Assembly: GCA_039720395.1 (NCBI GenBank)
Contig: CM077832.1
Coordinates: 15,256,966 to 15,320,965 of the forward strand
DNA length: 64,000 nucleotides
Origin: Liquidambar formosana
Taxonomy: Eukaryota; Streptophyta; Magnoliopsida; Saxifragales; Altingiaceae
Direction of reading: 5' to 3'
Of the stretch, positions 1 to 12,795 are shown one piece after another; position 1 is the first letter of the stretch, and every line of letters begins with the position of its first letter. Position numbers and translations under genes: made by a program. The notes under the pieces were generated by a model, which saw nothing but the letters and a program-made list of their open reading frames with translations, had not been told where the DNA came from and did not search any database.

Positions 1-3000
1 ATCTTTTCGAATTGGACTAGGTAATAGGCCGGTAACATTTCCTTCTCTCATAAAAACATGTTCATTTTACGCATTAATTTATAAAACAAATAATAATACC
101 GTAATGATAGGTAAATAAACATACGTATGCAAACATGTACTACCCGGTTTTATATTGATTTCTTTTTTTTTTAATAAAATTTTTTATTTTAGGTCGTTTC
201 AAAATTATTGTCTAATAAAAAACTCAACAACTTCATTTTAATCATTTTCCCAAAATACTCATATCGACATATCTATAGTAAGCGTAATGCTATTTCACCC
301 ACATTCTCCCTAACCTCATCCACACGTGGCAGTTTCTCTTTATTTTATGCTGAGTCTCACATGATTATTTTTACCTATATACATTGACACATAAGGGAGT
401 GATAAAGATGGCTGATAAAAAATGAGTGAAGTAGCATTTTCTTTATAACAAGGATAATAAACTACATAATATAGACAAAACAAACTCATTTAATGATTTG
501 TACTACATTTAAGGGTAAATTTAGAATGTTAAAATATAAATGTGAGTGTGAAAGTAAGAGAAATTCCTATTAAAAAAATGTATTTTTTTCAAATAAGAGA
601 ATCAATGAAAAATAAGAGTAGTAGCCTAGAAGGCTATAGGCGTGAATACACCCAATCGAAGCCCCGATGGAAAACATGGAATCATCGATCTCCTCTCTTT
701 TATATTCTATTTTATTCTCCTTACTCAGGACAGAGCACTTTAAGGGCTAGCCCAGGCTTGAGGCCAGGTAAGTCGCACCATTTATTTTTTTATTTTTATT
801 TTTATTTTTTATTTTTTTTATTATTATTATTTTTTTGTATGTATTAGAAGTGGATTTTATCCTTACAGTCTAGGGAAGATTTTGCCTCAACCTAAATCTT
901 TAACCATGACTTAATCTAGCCTAGCCCATGTGAATATTAATTCCTGACTTTGCCCTTGTCTTTATTAATTATCTAAATTTCAAACCAATATAATTATAAA
1001 GGCTAAAACCAAAGGTTATGGTAAATAGGTCCATATAAAATAATGCTAATACTGAATTTTTATGGTATTAGCTAGAGATAAGGTTTGGTAGAATGACGTA
1101 CTCTAATTCTTTGAGGCCAGCTTTCATATTTATATATATATAATTTGTAAACATACAATGGCGTAAATAACACATGATACAAAGCATAGAATACAGTACA
1201 TATATTGAGAGGGGAAGGTTGGGAAGAGAAACGGTTTACTTAAAAGGATTTGGAGGATTCTTTTTTTTTTTTTAATTTACTTTAGAACCTTTGTTTGTTT
1301 GTTGATTTTTTCACCTTTTTTTTTTTTTTTTTTTTTTTTTTGGAAGAGCAAACCGGTACATGATAAGATGAGAATGGGACAAAAAACAACCCCAAACATA
1401 ACAATAAAGCAACCCCAAAAAAAGAAAACCCAGCAAAAGAAAATTTAATTTAGACTTTAGAGATTAAACAAGACAAGAATTAAAGGATTCAATTAGGATA
1501 GACCCCACACTCTTTGAAGATGCATTGAAAATAACCAACCCCCCTAAAGCCCTAAAGGACCTTGAAAAAAAAAACGAAACAGAAGGGACACAGCGTGCAA
1601 AGGCAGGCAAGCAAAGCGTTTTGGTTAGGCGGCCGGGTTGTCTTCTCATACAAAGTTGGTATGGAGATATGGACAAAAGCCATGTCTGCATGAAATGATG
1701 CAAATCGTGAAGTACGTAGGAACCTTTGAGGGCAGGAGATATCGACAATATTACTCTGGGGTTGTTCGGTAAGCACTAATTAAGCAGGCAGCCAATTAAT
1801 CACGAGGTAACATGATTCATGAACGTGCATGCATGACACATGGTCCCTATAACACTACCATGCATGCATGCGCATCTCATCCAACAATAATTAGTGGGTT
1901 ATAAAATTAAAAATTTGTGATTTTCAAACTTTGACCCAGCATCCTTTTCACAATTTAGAATGTCCGCTTCTCATCAATTTATTCTAAGTTCGACCATTCT
2001 TTTCCATGGTGTGGAATTTCTGAAAGAGGAAATTAAAGAAATTTTTTTTTATCAGTGAGAAGAAAATTTTAGACATGACGAAATTGGAGTACTAGTTACG
2101 GACGTTTGTTGGTATATTCTTATATCATATATATATATATATATTTCAAGTCATCACAGAGACTAGGCTAACAAATGAATGGTGCACTTAATTAAGCATA
2201 ATTTTCGATTTTTATATGTAGAATGGAACTATCAATTAAAGTATGTTAATGAGGCCAAATTTATTTAACCAGTCAAGCCAAACATTTGTCTTGATATTTT
2301 AAAAATTCGAGTCAAATTAGAATTTTCTAGGATTAATGCACTTCTTTCAGTCAAATTAGAAATTTTTTTTCCTTAAATTATTCGTATCTTCAATTTAATT
2401 CACTCCTAAAGCAAAATCTTATAGTCATTCAAACAAAGAAAATAGCTCAAATAATGAATAAGAAAATATTGGATATACAATTTTTTTAATCTACAAATAT
2501 AAACAAGATATGTTTTCTGTTTTCAATAAAATTTCCAATTAATCAACTTTAGTAATTTTTTTTTTCTTCCTTAATTTTGTTTTTGTTGTTGTTGTTGTTG
2601 TTTTTTCTTTCTTTCTTTCTTTTTTTTTTTTTTTTTTTTTCCTCCCATGTTGATGCTAGTTTTTGAATATTGCTTGATTTGCTTCTGGCTAATGATGAAT
2701 TTTATGGGCATGAGATATAGAGAGGGAGGAGTTGATGTAAATTCCTTGTTGTCAATACTGCAATATTGATGTAAGGTAGCAAACGCCTTCCACACAATGT
2801 TAATTGCAACTCGACATCATGCCAACCCCGCAAAATACATATTCCATTTAGCCAGATTTGCTAACTCAAAACTTGACCTCAATTCAAGTCGAGCACTGTT
2901 TTTTTATTTTAAATTGATCACTTTCACACGAGTCAGCTAACTAATTAACTAAAACGTTTCCCTTCTTAATTAAATTTTTTATAACAATCACTTCAATTTC

Positions 3001-4403
3001 CTTTTCGTCATGTAAGACAAAGAGAAAACGAAAGGATCGGATGTATTGTCTATATTGGAAGAAAAAGAGCATTTGACAAAGAAATAATCAAGCTAGGTGC
3101 TCTTCAACACGTTTGAGAAGACAACCACAATAAAGATGCCTTTCATCCCGTCTGCTAACTGATAATTGATGAATAAAAGGATGGTTCATGTGTCTTTGTA
3201 AAAGAGAGAGAGCGTGGTCGGTTGAGATTTTTTGGTATACCGGCCAATTTCGTGGAAAACGAGTCGTTGGTTTTATCTTTCTCTATGATAGCCGAAACAA
3301 CAAAACCACATTTCAAAACACTAATCGTCAACAAATTAACCATGGAGATTTTATTAGGCATGCAAAACGAGTCTCCCCTCAACAACTTAAGTTCATGCTA
3401 TATGTTTGCAGAAGATCTTCAGGTTCTAGTAAAAAGGCAGTGATGTGCGGCGCCTACCCTCCAATATGGGTCCTTATCTCTTACGTACTGTACCATGGAA
3501 AGCGGAGTACGTTATTTCAAAAAAGCAAGCACACCTTCTTTTGATAGACGTAAGGCGTAATTAAAATGTGATGCAAAGAAAAGAATTTTCCATCTTTTGT
3601 AAACTTCTAAGGTTTTGTATTCTAGCTACTTCAATGTCTGTCGGCAAAGCTTTTGTTTTCTAGCTATCGTATTCCATCTTTTGTAAACCTCAAGTATTCA
3701 TTAGCAATCAATAATCTTTTCATTCTTTTGATTTGACTTCTTTGTAATTATCCACCTTTTTCTCACCGCCCCCTTATTTTCTTTTTCTTGGATATTGATC
3801 TCCTTTGATTTGAATTGTTTAGAGTATGTCAACCTATCGTTTACAGTACACCACTTGACGTGAAAAATGATATATGCGCTATATATAGAGGATTCTACTT
3901 CAATGGCATGGGCGCGCACTTGATCAAACAAATTAGTAGGGCTTTTCAAAACACTCCTTATAGCTGGTTTATTTGGTCAACTGAGACTCAAAATGTGCTA
4001 GTTAGATCAAATCACTACTTCCTTTTCCATGACTTGATATAACTTTGTATCATGTGCACTTCAAAAACACTTATTTGCAAATTACATTTTGTGAAACTAA
4101 TCATTGGATTAATTTTAATTTATATTTTAGGGAACACGTATTGAGTAGGATCAAAGAAATTTGCATGCTAATCATAGGCAAGCTACCTCTATCTATGGTT
4201 CAATCTATTAAATTGGGGAATATTCCCACTATTAAATACACTTTCATGATAATCCTTTAAAAAATCTAAAATAAAAAACTCAAGGAATTTATTTAATCGA
4301 ACCCTAAAGAAAGTTTCAATTAGTAATAATTATCCAAAGACAACTTCAGAGAGGCCTCACGCAGAAAACATTGCATTGCGTGATTCATTTTTGTTCCTCA
4401 ACC

Positions 4404-4455
<52 letters not shown>

Positions 4456-4913
4456 AGTAGGCAAAGAACTCAAGTTGCGCATGCAAGACAATAGCGTGAT
4501 TCCATGAAAATTCATGGTGGCTAGCTACCCTACCAAATTAATGCGGAGTAATTATTTTAATGATGTAATAATGGAGAGAGAAAATAATAGAATTAAATTT
4601 AATTAGTACACAAAACCCTAATCTGGGCCAAAAACCAGCTGGTTATACAACAATCCTATGCAAGTTCTTCTCCTTTGAAGGGTGAATGGACAAAGACAGG
4701 TTTGCAAATTGTGAAGTGGGAAAGTAACTCTACAAAGACGATTGTTCTAGCACAAGTTGGATTATTTGTTTTTACTCTCACCAAACTTTAGATTCTAGTA
4801 CGTTTCGTTTTCTCAAGTGGTTTCTCATCTGCCAAAAAATAAAAAATTAAAAATTAAAAAAAAAAAATCCTCCCACCAAGCTCAAATAGTGTTGAGATCA
4901 CTTAATGTAATGA
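1..4913. other. AT-rich intergenic DNA, no gene recognised
   Basis: This stretch holds long T runs (around 1312-1341, 2621-2640 and 4404-4454), a short TTG microsatellite near 2579-2601 and short AT microsatellites (near 1132 and 2130). The open frames present (for example 3188-3544 and 3815-4260) are short, overlap in several frames and have no motif I recognise. I see no terminal repeats, no RNA gene and no convincing exon series. It may contain old unrecognisable repeats or the flank of a host gene outside the window. Confidence 0.6.
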
Positions 4914-5040
4914 GGCTGTGTTTGATATGATGGAATGGAGGAAATAATGGAATGAGGATTCCATTGGTAAAAAAAAAAAAAATAGAATGTTTGTTTGCCC
5001 AAAGGAATGAATCCTTATTCTTTGAGGCTCTTCATGGATC

Positions 5041-6336
5041 CGGATTTGGTGCAGTAGCACCACTTTTACTACACCATGCAGTAACCATTGAGATCGCGAC
5101 ACATGGCAAGTGAAGGCAATGGATGGCTGTGGTCCAAAACACACAAACGCAAGTCGTTTAAGAGGGCAACTCAGCAACATAACGCCGTATGGCGTTAACG
5201 CTTCAGGCTCTCTCTGTTCTCTCTCCATCACTGCTAATCTGATCCACCGTTAATCCATGGCTCTCTTGCTTCTTGCCCTTACCAGTCCGGCGAAAAGCAG
5301 TTGGGCAGGGGAGCGCGTGAGGGAAAGGGGAAAGGCATGTGTCAGGCTAAGCACGTGAGGGGAAGGAGGAAGGGCAGAAGGTAGGGGTGGGGAGAGAAGA
5401 ACGCCAGAGAAAGTGACGGTGACAGTCTGCTGATGGCGAAAAGCAAAAACCCCCTTTTTTTTTGTTTCTCTTTTTTAACAGATCTAATGCCCATGAAAAT
5501 GAACAATAGCAAAAGAATCGTAGAAGAAGAAGAAGCAAGACTCGCACATCAGCGGCACCGTCGGGCAACTCACTTTTTCCGGCCAACTGCTCTTTTCCCC
5601 TTTTTTTTTTTAAAAAAAAAAAAATCAAACATAGTAAGCAAAAACCCTTAGCCAAATTGAAGGAACAGATTTGGTCTAGGGGTCATCGGAGATAACTGTT
5701 TGAGGAAAAAAGACGACTGAAGCTGAGGAAAAAAGAAAAGAAAAAAAAAAAGAAGAAGAAGAGGAAGAGAAGATGGTTGTTGCCTCGCCGTTGTCGGAGA
5801 TGGTGGGTTGCATCCTTGATATGAAAACCCAAACCCCAACATTAAGCACAGATCTGAAGCATCTGAAAACCCAAACCCAAACCCTTTGTATTTTTACCAA
5901 AAAAAAAAAAAAAAGAAAGAAAAGAAAAAAGGGTAAGACATACCTACTGAAGGTTGAAGACCACCGGCGGGATTGAGGTAGTCTGCCGGAACCCCTTTTT
6001 TTGTTTCTCTTTTTTTACAGATCTAATGCCCATGAAAAAAAAAAACAATATCAAAAGAAAAACGTAGAAGAAGAAGAAGAAAGAGAGCCATGGTTGGTGG
6101 TAAACTCGCCGGAACGGATTGACGGTGGATCAGATTGGTAGGGATGGAGAGAGAACAGAGAGAACCCCGAGAAGCGTTAATGCCACACGGCGTTAAATGT
6201 TGCTGAGTGGGTTCTTAAATGACTGGCGTTTTGTGTGTTTTGGACCACAGCCTTCCATTGCCTTCACTTGCCATGTGTCGCGATCTTAACGGTTACTGCA
6301 TGGTGCAGTAAAGGTGGTGCTACTGCACCAAATCCG
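5041..6336. mobile_element. Long-TIR DNA element, superfamily unresolved (Mutator-like suspected)
   Basis: The ends are inverted copies of each other over roughly 250 bases. They begin CGGATTTGGTGCAGTAGCAC at the left and finish with the near complement at 6336. Within both arms lie a GCGTTAA-centred palindrome and a conserved GGTCCAAAACACAC-type block. Long TIRs without a transposase frame suggest a Mutator-like non-autonomous element, but no matching 9-base target duplication is visible: the left flank ends TTCATGGATC and the right flank begins AATTCGGCTA. The middle is low-complexity T, A and GAA tracts. It lies inside G. Confidence 0.6.
5447..6090. repeat. Internal direct duplication of the long-TIR element
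   Basis: A segment of about 90 bases running from a T tract through ACAGATCTAATGCCCATGAA to a GAAGAAGAAG tract occurs at about 5447-5541 and again at about 5990-6085, in direct orientation. Between the copies is a low-complexity AAG-rich and CCAAACCC-rich stretch. The duplication makes the element asymmetric inside its inverted arms. Confidence 0.6.
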
Positions 6337-7635
6337 AATTCGGCTATTCATTCCATCATCCGATGAATTGAGCATTCCACCCTTAAAAAGAGGGGAAACC
6401 CATTCCCAGCCAAAGAAGGAAAAAGATCATGCCATGGGGCCCACTTCTTGACAGTTTTCATTATTTTCTTCATCGTTCTCATCTCATCCCCATCTCTTTC
6501 TCTCTTTCTAAAAAAACTCATCCCCCATGACTGCAATTTGTCGCCGTTCTCATCCCCATCTCTTTTTCTCTCTCTCTCTAAAAATCATCCCCCAAGGACT
6601 ACAATTTGTCGCTGTTGCAAATCTCATCGCCGTCGTCATTCTCATCGTCATCCCCACCATTGTCACACCTCCGCTAGACGTTGCTGCTGTTGTCGCCTAC
6701 CCATCACTATTGGCTCCTGCGAACACAGTCATCATCCCCATCGTCGTCCTTGTCCCAATCTCCTCCCAGATCTACACCACATCTCCAGATTTACAACTCA
6801 TGGAGCATAGGTTGTGGCAGCCATGGTAACCCCGTCGATTGCAACAAGATTCAATCTTGATGATGATGATGATAGTGGCTAAAAAAAAGGGGGGGGGTAT
6901 GGATTTAGGATTTGAGTTTTGAGTTCATGGTTTTTGATGAGTTATGCTAGGTGATTCTCTCTGGTTATGGTCCTCTTTACTGTTTTTTGTGGAATGAAAA
7001 TTATTAATTTAATTGATGGGATTGTGGAATGAATTCATTTCCATAACTGCACCAAACATAGTGTAATGCCTGTGTCATTTAATTAAGATAATCTCACCTT
7101 TAATATATGGTTTGCAAGCATATTAGTTGTTTTGTCAAGTATTGTCATGCATGAGCATTGTATGTGCATGATTTTGATGCATTTGCAATTTCACATTTTT
7201 AGAGATGTGTTGGGTAATGTCATGCCTGTGTCATGGCTAAGTGTTAGGAAAAAATGAATTTTCGTAAATCTTCGTTTTTAAAGATAATTTTTTGCGGTAA
7301 TGAAAGTATATATTATTATAAGACATCTGTGATTTTATAGGATTTTATTATCATGTTTTGATTGGTTTCCTCATATGTTTGTTTTTAAAAATTCTGTCGG
7401 GAGATGAATTTTATACTAGAACATAAAAATAAGATTTTGATACTTGGAATTTGAGTTTTTTCTTAAATATTTTATTTAGATTCAAATGGGGGGTTGTTTG
7501 CTTATTTTCATTTAATAACTTAAAGGAAATGGAGAATAACATTTACTTAAATGTTTTGAATGAAAATAAGGTAGTGGTCAATGCTGTAGGGGTTTATACA
7601 CATTTGCATTTGTCATTGGGCCTTTCTGGCATAGG

Positions 7636-7750
7636 CCAATCGATCAGGCTTGGGGCCGATCGATCAGAGGTACAAGGGATAAGCCAATAGGGTTCTACCA
7701 TGGTCCGATCGATTGAGTTGAAGACCCCGATCACCCCGATCGATCGGGGT
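7636..7750. promoter_or_regulatory. CGATCGATCG palindrome cluster in LTR E
   Basis: At least four copies of a CGATCGAT core occur within 115 bases: near 7640, 7658, 7707 and 7737-7748. The last forms the palindrome CCCCGATCGATCGGGG. The cluster lies upstream of the presumed LTR transcript start, the same kind of position as the palindrome arrays of LTRs A, B, C and D. A regulatory role is inferred. Confidence 0.45.
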
Positions 7751-8349
7751 ATGGCAGAATGCAAATTTATTTATTTTTTTAAAGCGTCAAATGATGTGCC
7801 CCTGGTTCCTTTTAAAACCCTCATACCCCAATCTATACATTCCCATTTCTGCATTTTCACATCTAATGAGCTAAAAAGAGAAGGAAAGAGAGATAAGGCT
7901 TGTTCAGAGAGAGAAAATCTCATTTTTCTCTTGCATGCTTGGGTTTTTTACTCTCTCACCTCATTTTAACACTTGGAATCACATTTTAGGGGCTGGATTT
8001 GAAGTTCTACACGTGCTTGGAGAGGATTCAAGTTTGATTTGTAGAGCTTGGAGCTTATTCTTGCATCCTAGGCTTGGATTTAACCCTCCTAACACATTTT
8101 CTCTACATTTGGTACAACATATTTGAGGTAGGTGTAATTTTCAGGTTTTAACCTTAAGGATAATAATGGGTAAGAATATAAGCCCATATTTGTTGAATAA
8201 AAATGTATATTGGTATTATTTGTGAGTTTATATGATTTTTTAGTATATTATCATGTATATTTTGTAATGCATGTACTGAGGGGTTTAATTTACATAACCC
8301 CATATATAGTTACGAATATCACATTTGGGAGTATTTGGGTTGATATATA

Positions 8350-8622
8350 CTCCCTCCGTTCCTAAATAAGTGTCCTACTTTCTTTTTTGGGATGTTTCAA
8401 AATAATCGTCCCATTTCAAAAGTCAATGGTCTTTTTTTATTCATTTACTAAAATACCTTTAAAAAGGTATTCTCCCTTTTTCTAATGTTTTACACACTTA
8501 AGGGCAAAATTGGAATTTCAAAACATATGCATTGATGTGAAAGCATTTAATATGGTTTTCTTAAAAAGCATGTTTTTTCAAATGGGACACTTAATTTGAC
8601 ACTTAATTTGAAACAGAGGGCA
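8350..8622. mobile_element. Stowaway-like MITE inside LTR E
   Basis: It begins CTCCCTCCGTTCC after TA and ends with the degenerate complement GAAACAGAGGGCA before TA (8623-8624). This start and the TA duplication are the signature of Tc1/mariner-derived Stowaway MITEs. Length is 273 bases with no coding capacity. The right end has several substitutions, so it is old or imperfectly matched. Confidence 0.75.
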
Positions 8623-9222
8623 TATGTGGTATTTTAGTATATCATGAGTGTACATGCTATGTTAATTCTTATTGGTCTATATTTTACATGTTTTATATAG
8701 CTCGGCTAACATGTATAATTATGGAATAATTATATATTTATGATTTCTGGATATATATTGACATGCATATGGATTTATATGCTTTTTCAAAGCATTCATT
8801 GGCATAAAATGCATGAAATGGAATTAATAAATACTAGGTAAAAGTATTGAAAGGGGTCATTGGGTATGGTTTAATTGCTTACGGTCAAGGGACTACATTG
8901 TGTATTCCATTTCTTTGGTCATGGGAGCTTTCCAGTTCCAGGTAGGAACCCTTGTGTTCCCGAATTAAGGCTACTTTCCAGTCCCAGGTAGGGACCCTTG
9001 TATAGTTCTCTTAGACGTTGGGTTTAAATCCTCCATTTCCACACAAAGACTCCTACGGGAGTGGTTAGTAATTATGGAATATGTTAAATGGACATAAGTC
9101 GCAAATCATTCATGGCATTCATAAAAATTATTGCAGTTTAAGCATGATTTAAATTGGTTATATTATCATGCTTTGGTTATTTTCATATAAAAATTATATC
9201 TACTGAGTTTTATACTCACTCT

Positions 9223-10703
9223 TGTGAGCGCTGTGTCCTGAACCACGCCCGCTCGGGGGTGGTACGCCACTAACCACGGATGATTAAGGCGGAGAGGGAG
9301 TCGCCACCCGATTTGGCTTCGGGAACCAATCGACCCTAGGAAGGGTCTAACTTACCATAACCAGAGATTGTTTGAGTTCGGAGCTAGGGTACGCAGATGG
9401 GAAGGTGTTAGGCACCCATCTACGCCCGGCTGAAGCCGGCTCCCATATGTACTTATTGGCTTTAATTAAGAAGAGACTTAATTGGATTCAATCGTATTCA
9501 AGTAATTCAATGATTTAATTCAAATGTTGGCACACAATGATGAAGGAAATAAAGAATCAAGAAAAAACATGATAAATGAGTATATATTAGAAAACAGAGC
9601 ACTAGGGAACTCATATCGAACTTACACTGCCTGCAAAATAGAGATTAATTTCCTAGAACATGTCATGCACGTACGTGCATGTGATAAGCACGTACACATG
9701 CACGTACGTACATGCTCTAAAATCAGTGTATGAAAAAGATGTAGATTCGAACTTATAATGCTACCACCATGTTTATGCAAACCTACAAGTGATTATATCA
9801 TGCTAAAAACTACCTAAACATACTTTAGAAACAATAATAATATCCTAGATCTAGATGTCAAAAAATCATGGATTGATTCTATGAAATAATGCCGAAATTG
9901 ATGGATTAATTCAGCCACGCAGCATAATCATGCCTACATCTAGAAAAAGTGATGAACAAATAAAAATATGCTATCCCTGGCTAGCCTATATGCTTCAAGT
10001 ACGTGCTAAATCACAAGGAAATGGAATAAAGGATTGAAAATCATTACCCTCAGGTACGGGCAACAGCGATTACTCCACGAACTCGCCTTCCGGACTTCTC
10101 GCAGTCATAATTATGAGTTTTCAGATCTTTCGGGGTGGAGGCTGGGTGCAAAAGTTGGATCCCTTCTCTTGGTTGAAAGTGGAGTACATATAGGGAGGTA
10201 TTAGGGTTTATTTCGGAGTTCATTAGGGTTTCTTAGCCGCCCTCAAGTAGCTGTTAGCATAGGGGCTTCACAAGGAAAGAAACGATTTGGGGGGAAAATT
10301 TCAAAAATAAAAGGCATAATCGTACGTGCATGGAAGATGCACGTACGTGCATAAACCATGCTCATACGATCATGGGCTATCAAAAAGCTGTGTTGGAAAA
10401 TAAAGGGCATGATCGTACGTGCATAGAAGATGCACGTACGTGCATAAACCATGCTTATACGATCATGGCCTATCAAAAAGCTGTGTTGGAAAATAAAGGG
10501 CATGATCATACGTGCATGGAAGATGCACATACATGCATAAACCATGTTCATACGATCATGGGGTATCAGAAGGTATCAAAAAGCTGTGTTGTGCCTACAC
10601 GAGTCCTTCGGGCTCGCTTGTGGTAGTTCATTTGCCGTTGCCCTTCATCATTGGGCTTAAAGGTGGTCCAAAATGTCAGGCGGCATAAAATTGGGTGTCA
10701 ACA
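9223..10703 (-). repeat. 3' LTR of element B
   Basis: Runs TGTGAGCGCTGTGTCC to TGTCAACA, 1481 bases, matching 34305-35787 with scattered differences. A palindrome cluster with GCACGTACGTGC lies at 9665-9716 and a triplicated palindrome array at 10315-10550. A TATA-like sequence is at 10194-10203 (minus strand). Confidence 0.9.
10315..10550. promoter_or_regulatory. Triplicated palindrome array of LTR B (left copy)
   Basis: Three tandem units of about 92 bases each contain CGTACGTGCAT plus a second GCACGTACGTGC palindrome, followed by ATACGATCATG. The third unit has drifted (CATACGTGC, GCACATACATGC). The array lies roughly 110-350 bases upstream of the TATA-like sequence in element orientation. 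The other LTR carries the same array at about 35400-35650. Confidence 0.7.
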
Positions 10704-10984
10704 GTTGCCCCTTCTTTCGGTTTCATTCACAAAGTGCTTAGAATCGGAAGACCATAAGACAAACCATTTTGAACCGACTGACTTTCCTAAACCAAAAGTG
10801 CACATGTAATGAATGCAAATGTATGCATAAGGGTTGGATTAGGCTTCGCTTAACTTCCTACGTACTCTATGGAGATCAAACCTATCGTAGTTCATGCAAG
10901 ATAATGGGGCGCTCAATAGGTAATTTCTCGAAACTACTAACTGCGACGAGTAACATAGCAATGAAGATGCCAAAGATATCTTTA
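10704..10984 (-). other. Polypurine tract and 3' untranslated end of element B
   Basis: On the minus strand the bases touching the 3' LTR read GAAAGAAGGGGCAAC. Element C has the same tract at 39208-39222. This is the expected plus-strand primer (polypurine tract). The remaining bases to 10984 hold no open frame of note. Confidence 0.7.
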
Positions 10985-11540
10985 TTCCTTTCTCGGGGAA
11001 TAAAAGCATGATCCCTTTCCCTGTAAACAAACATAGAAATTTTATCATTGTCCCTGTGGATAAAAGCACGATCCCTGTCCCTGTGAATCATAAAAAAATA
11101 TAGAAATTTTATCCCTGTCCCTGTGATAAAAAGCACAATCCCTGTCCCTGTGGATCATAAACAAATATAGAAATTTTATCCCTGTCTCTGTGATAAAAGC
11201 ATGATCCCTTTCCCTGTGGATCATAAACAAGCATAGAAATTTTACCCCTATTCCTGTGGATAAAAGCATGATCCCTGTCCCTGTGGATCATAAACAAATA
11301 TAGAAATTTTATCCATGTCCCTGTGATAAAAAGCACGATCCCTATCCCTGTGGATCATAAACAAATATAGAAATTTTATCCCTGTCCGTGTGACAAAAGC
11401 ACGATCCCTGTCCCTGTGGATCATAAACAGGCATAGAAATTTTATCCTTGTTCCTGTGGATAAAAGAATGATCCCTTTCCCTGTGGATAAAAGAATGATC
11501 CCTTTCCCTGTGGATCATAAACAAGTATAGAAATTTTAGT
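10985..11540. repeat. Tandem repeat array of element B, about 66-base unit
   Basis: About eight imperfect copies of a unit containing ATAGAAATTTTATCCCTGTC and GATCCCTGTCCCTGTGGATC follow one another. Spacing between the AAATTTTA landmarks is close to 66 bases, a multiple of three, so minus-strand frames stay open and encode repeats of a YDPQGQG-type peptide. It lies between the gag remnant and the 3' LTR, where Tat-lineage elements are known to grow variable tandem arrays. I do not call it a gene. Confidence 0.75.
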
Positions 11541-11544
11541 CTGA

Positions 11545-12795
11545 AAGTGGATTCGTCGATATATTAGGCAATCCTGGTTTAGGAAGCTTCCCTGAATCAA
11601 TCATGTTCTGAATAGTATGGCGGAGACGATCGCATTTATTAGTGTGATGGCCACGACTCTAGTGAAAATCACAGTACTAATTCTCATTGTAGTTAAGTGC
11701 TGATCTGTAGATAGGAGTAGGATCTAGTGGCTTCAGCTTTCCTCTTTTCACTAAATTCCGAAGGGCTGTAGATAGGGACACACCAAGTGGAAAGAATTCT
11801 CTAGGTCCATTATGCAGATTAATGGCATTCACCTCATTCGACTTGCCACCATTACTTGCACTCGAGCTGCCAAATCCATATGCGTGCTTCTTCCTATTAT
11901 TTTTATCAATCAACCCACTATCCATACCATCTTCCACTTGTATGCCAGCATCATACAAATCCTCAAAAGTCTTCAATGGGATAGGCATCAGTGGTCTTCC
12001 AAAAGCTGGTAGAAGATTCTTCACAATCATGCGCCCCTGATCCTTCTCAGTTGGACGATTGGGCATTTTAACAGCTTTGGCCCTCCACCTTGTTAAGAAC
12101 TCAAAGAATGTCTCATTACTCTTCTGCTTAGTGGTCTCTAAATCTCGTAGAGTGACATCAAGTTGGACATTGTAGTTATAATGGTGCACAAACTCCATAG
12201 CCAGCTCCTTCCAGTCTCTGGTCTTTGCATTGTCCAAGGAAAGGTACCAGTTCATAGCATCGCCATTAAGAGTTCTAGGGAAACAATGCACAATTTGCTC
12301 TTCAGAAAGTCCCATAGGTTTCATTGCTAGAATGTACTGTTTCAAGTGATTGCAAGGATTACCAGTCCTATCAAACACATCCATCTTTGGTATTTTGAAT
12401 TTTGGGGGTAATTGGACGTTTGGGAATGGGCATAATTCATCCATATCTAGCATGTACTCTTCAACACCTTAGGATTTCCTTAAAATAGTCTTCATTTTTT
12501 CTACCTCATCAAAAATGTCTCGCACTTCTCTCTTTTTAGCTTTCTTCTCAGCTTCAAATTCCTTTTTAGCTTCAGCTTCCTTCTTCTTGGCCTCAGCTTC
12601 CTTCTTCTTAAGGTAGTCTTCATGGTCTTTTTCATCAAAAATAAAATCTTCATTCACTTCCCCAGTCTCAACTGTCTGTTTACCCTGGTTAACTTTAATC
12701 TTATGGAGTCTTTTCAAGATAGGCGCCATTGATCTTTCCATCATCTTTGCCATCATTTCTTCCAGCTTCTTCACCAAATCTTGTTCAGCATCCAT
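11545..12795 (-). pseudogene. gag pseudogene of element B
   Basis: Gag is the capsid/nucleocapsid precursor that packages element RNA in cytoplasmic particles. The frame starts at 12795 with a charged, lysine/glutamate-rich coiled-coil-like N-terminus. A Ty3-gypsy gag domain follows (motifs WYLSLDNAKTRDW, LDVTLRDLETTKQ, FLTRWRAKAVKM), close to C gag. A zinc-knuckle-like CDFH...GHHTNKC segment is encoded near 11625-11675. One reading frame is broken by TAA at 12469-12471, TAG at 11677-11679 and TAG at 11659-11661. At 12469 and 11659 related gags have glutamine, so those two fit C-to-T changes. Nothing of protease or pol follows. The product would be a truncated gag at best. Confidence 0.85.

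Noticed and set aside
3155..4260. Overlapping open frames suggesting a host gene
   Set aside because: Frames are short, on both strands and in several phases; no known motif, exon borders or codon pattern supported a gene.
6448..6829. Two overlapping plus-strand frames of 100-120 codons
   Set aside because: They arise from TCATC/CCAT low-complexity DNA inside G, with no homology I recognise.
10882..11524. Series of minus-strand frames with YDPQGQG-type repeats
   Set aside because: By-product of a 66-base tandem repeat in element B.
10985..11540. CRISPR-like regular repeats
   Set aside because: Repeats are contiguous, imperfect and eukaryotic-transposon-borne; no spacers or cas genes.
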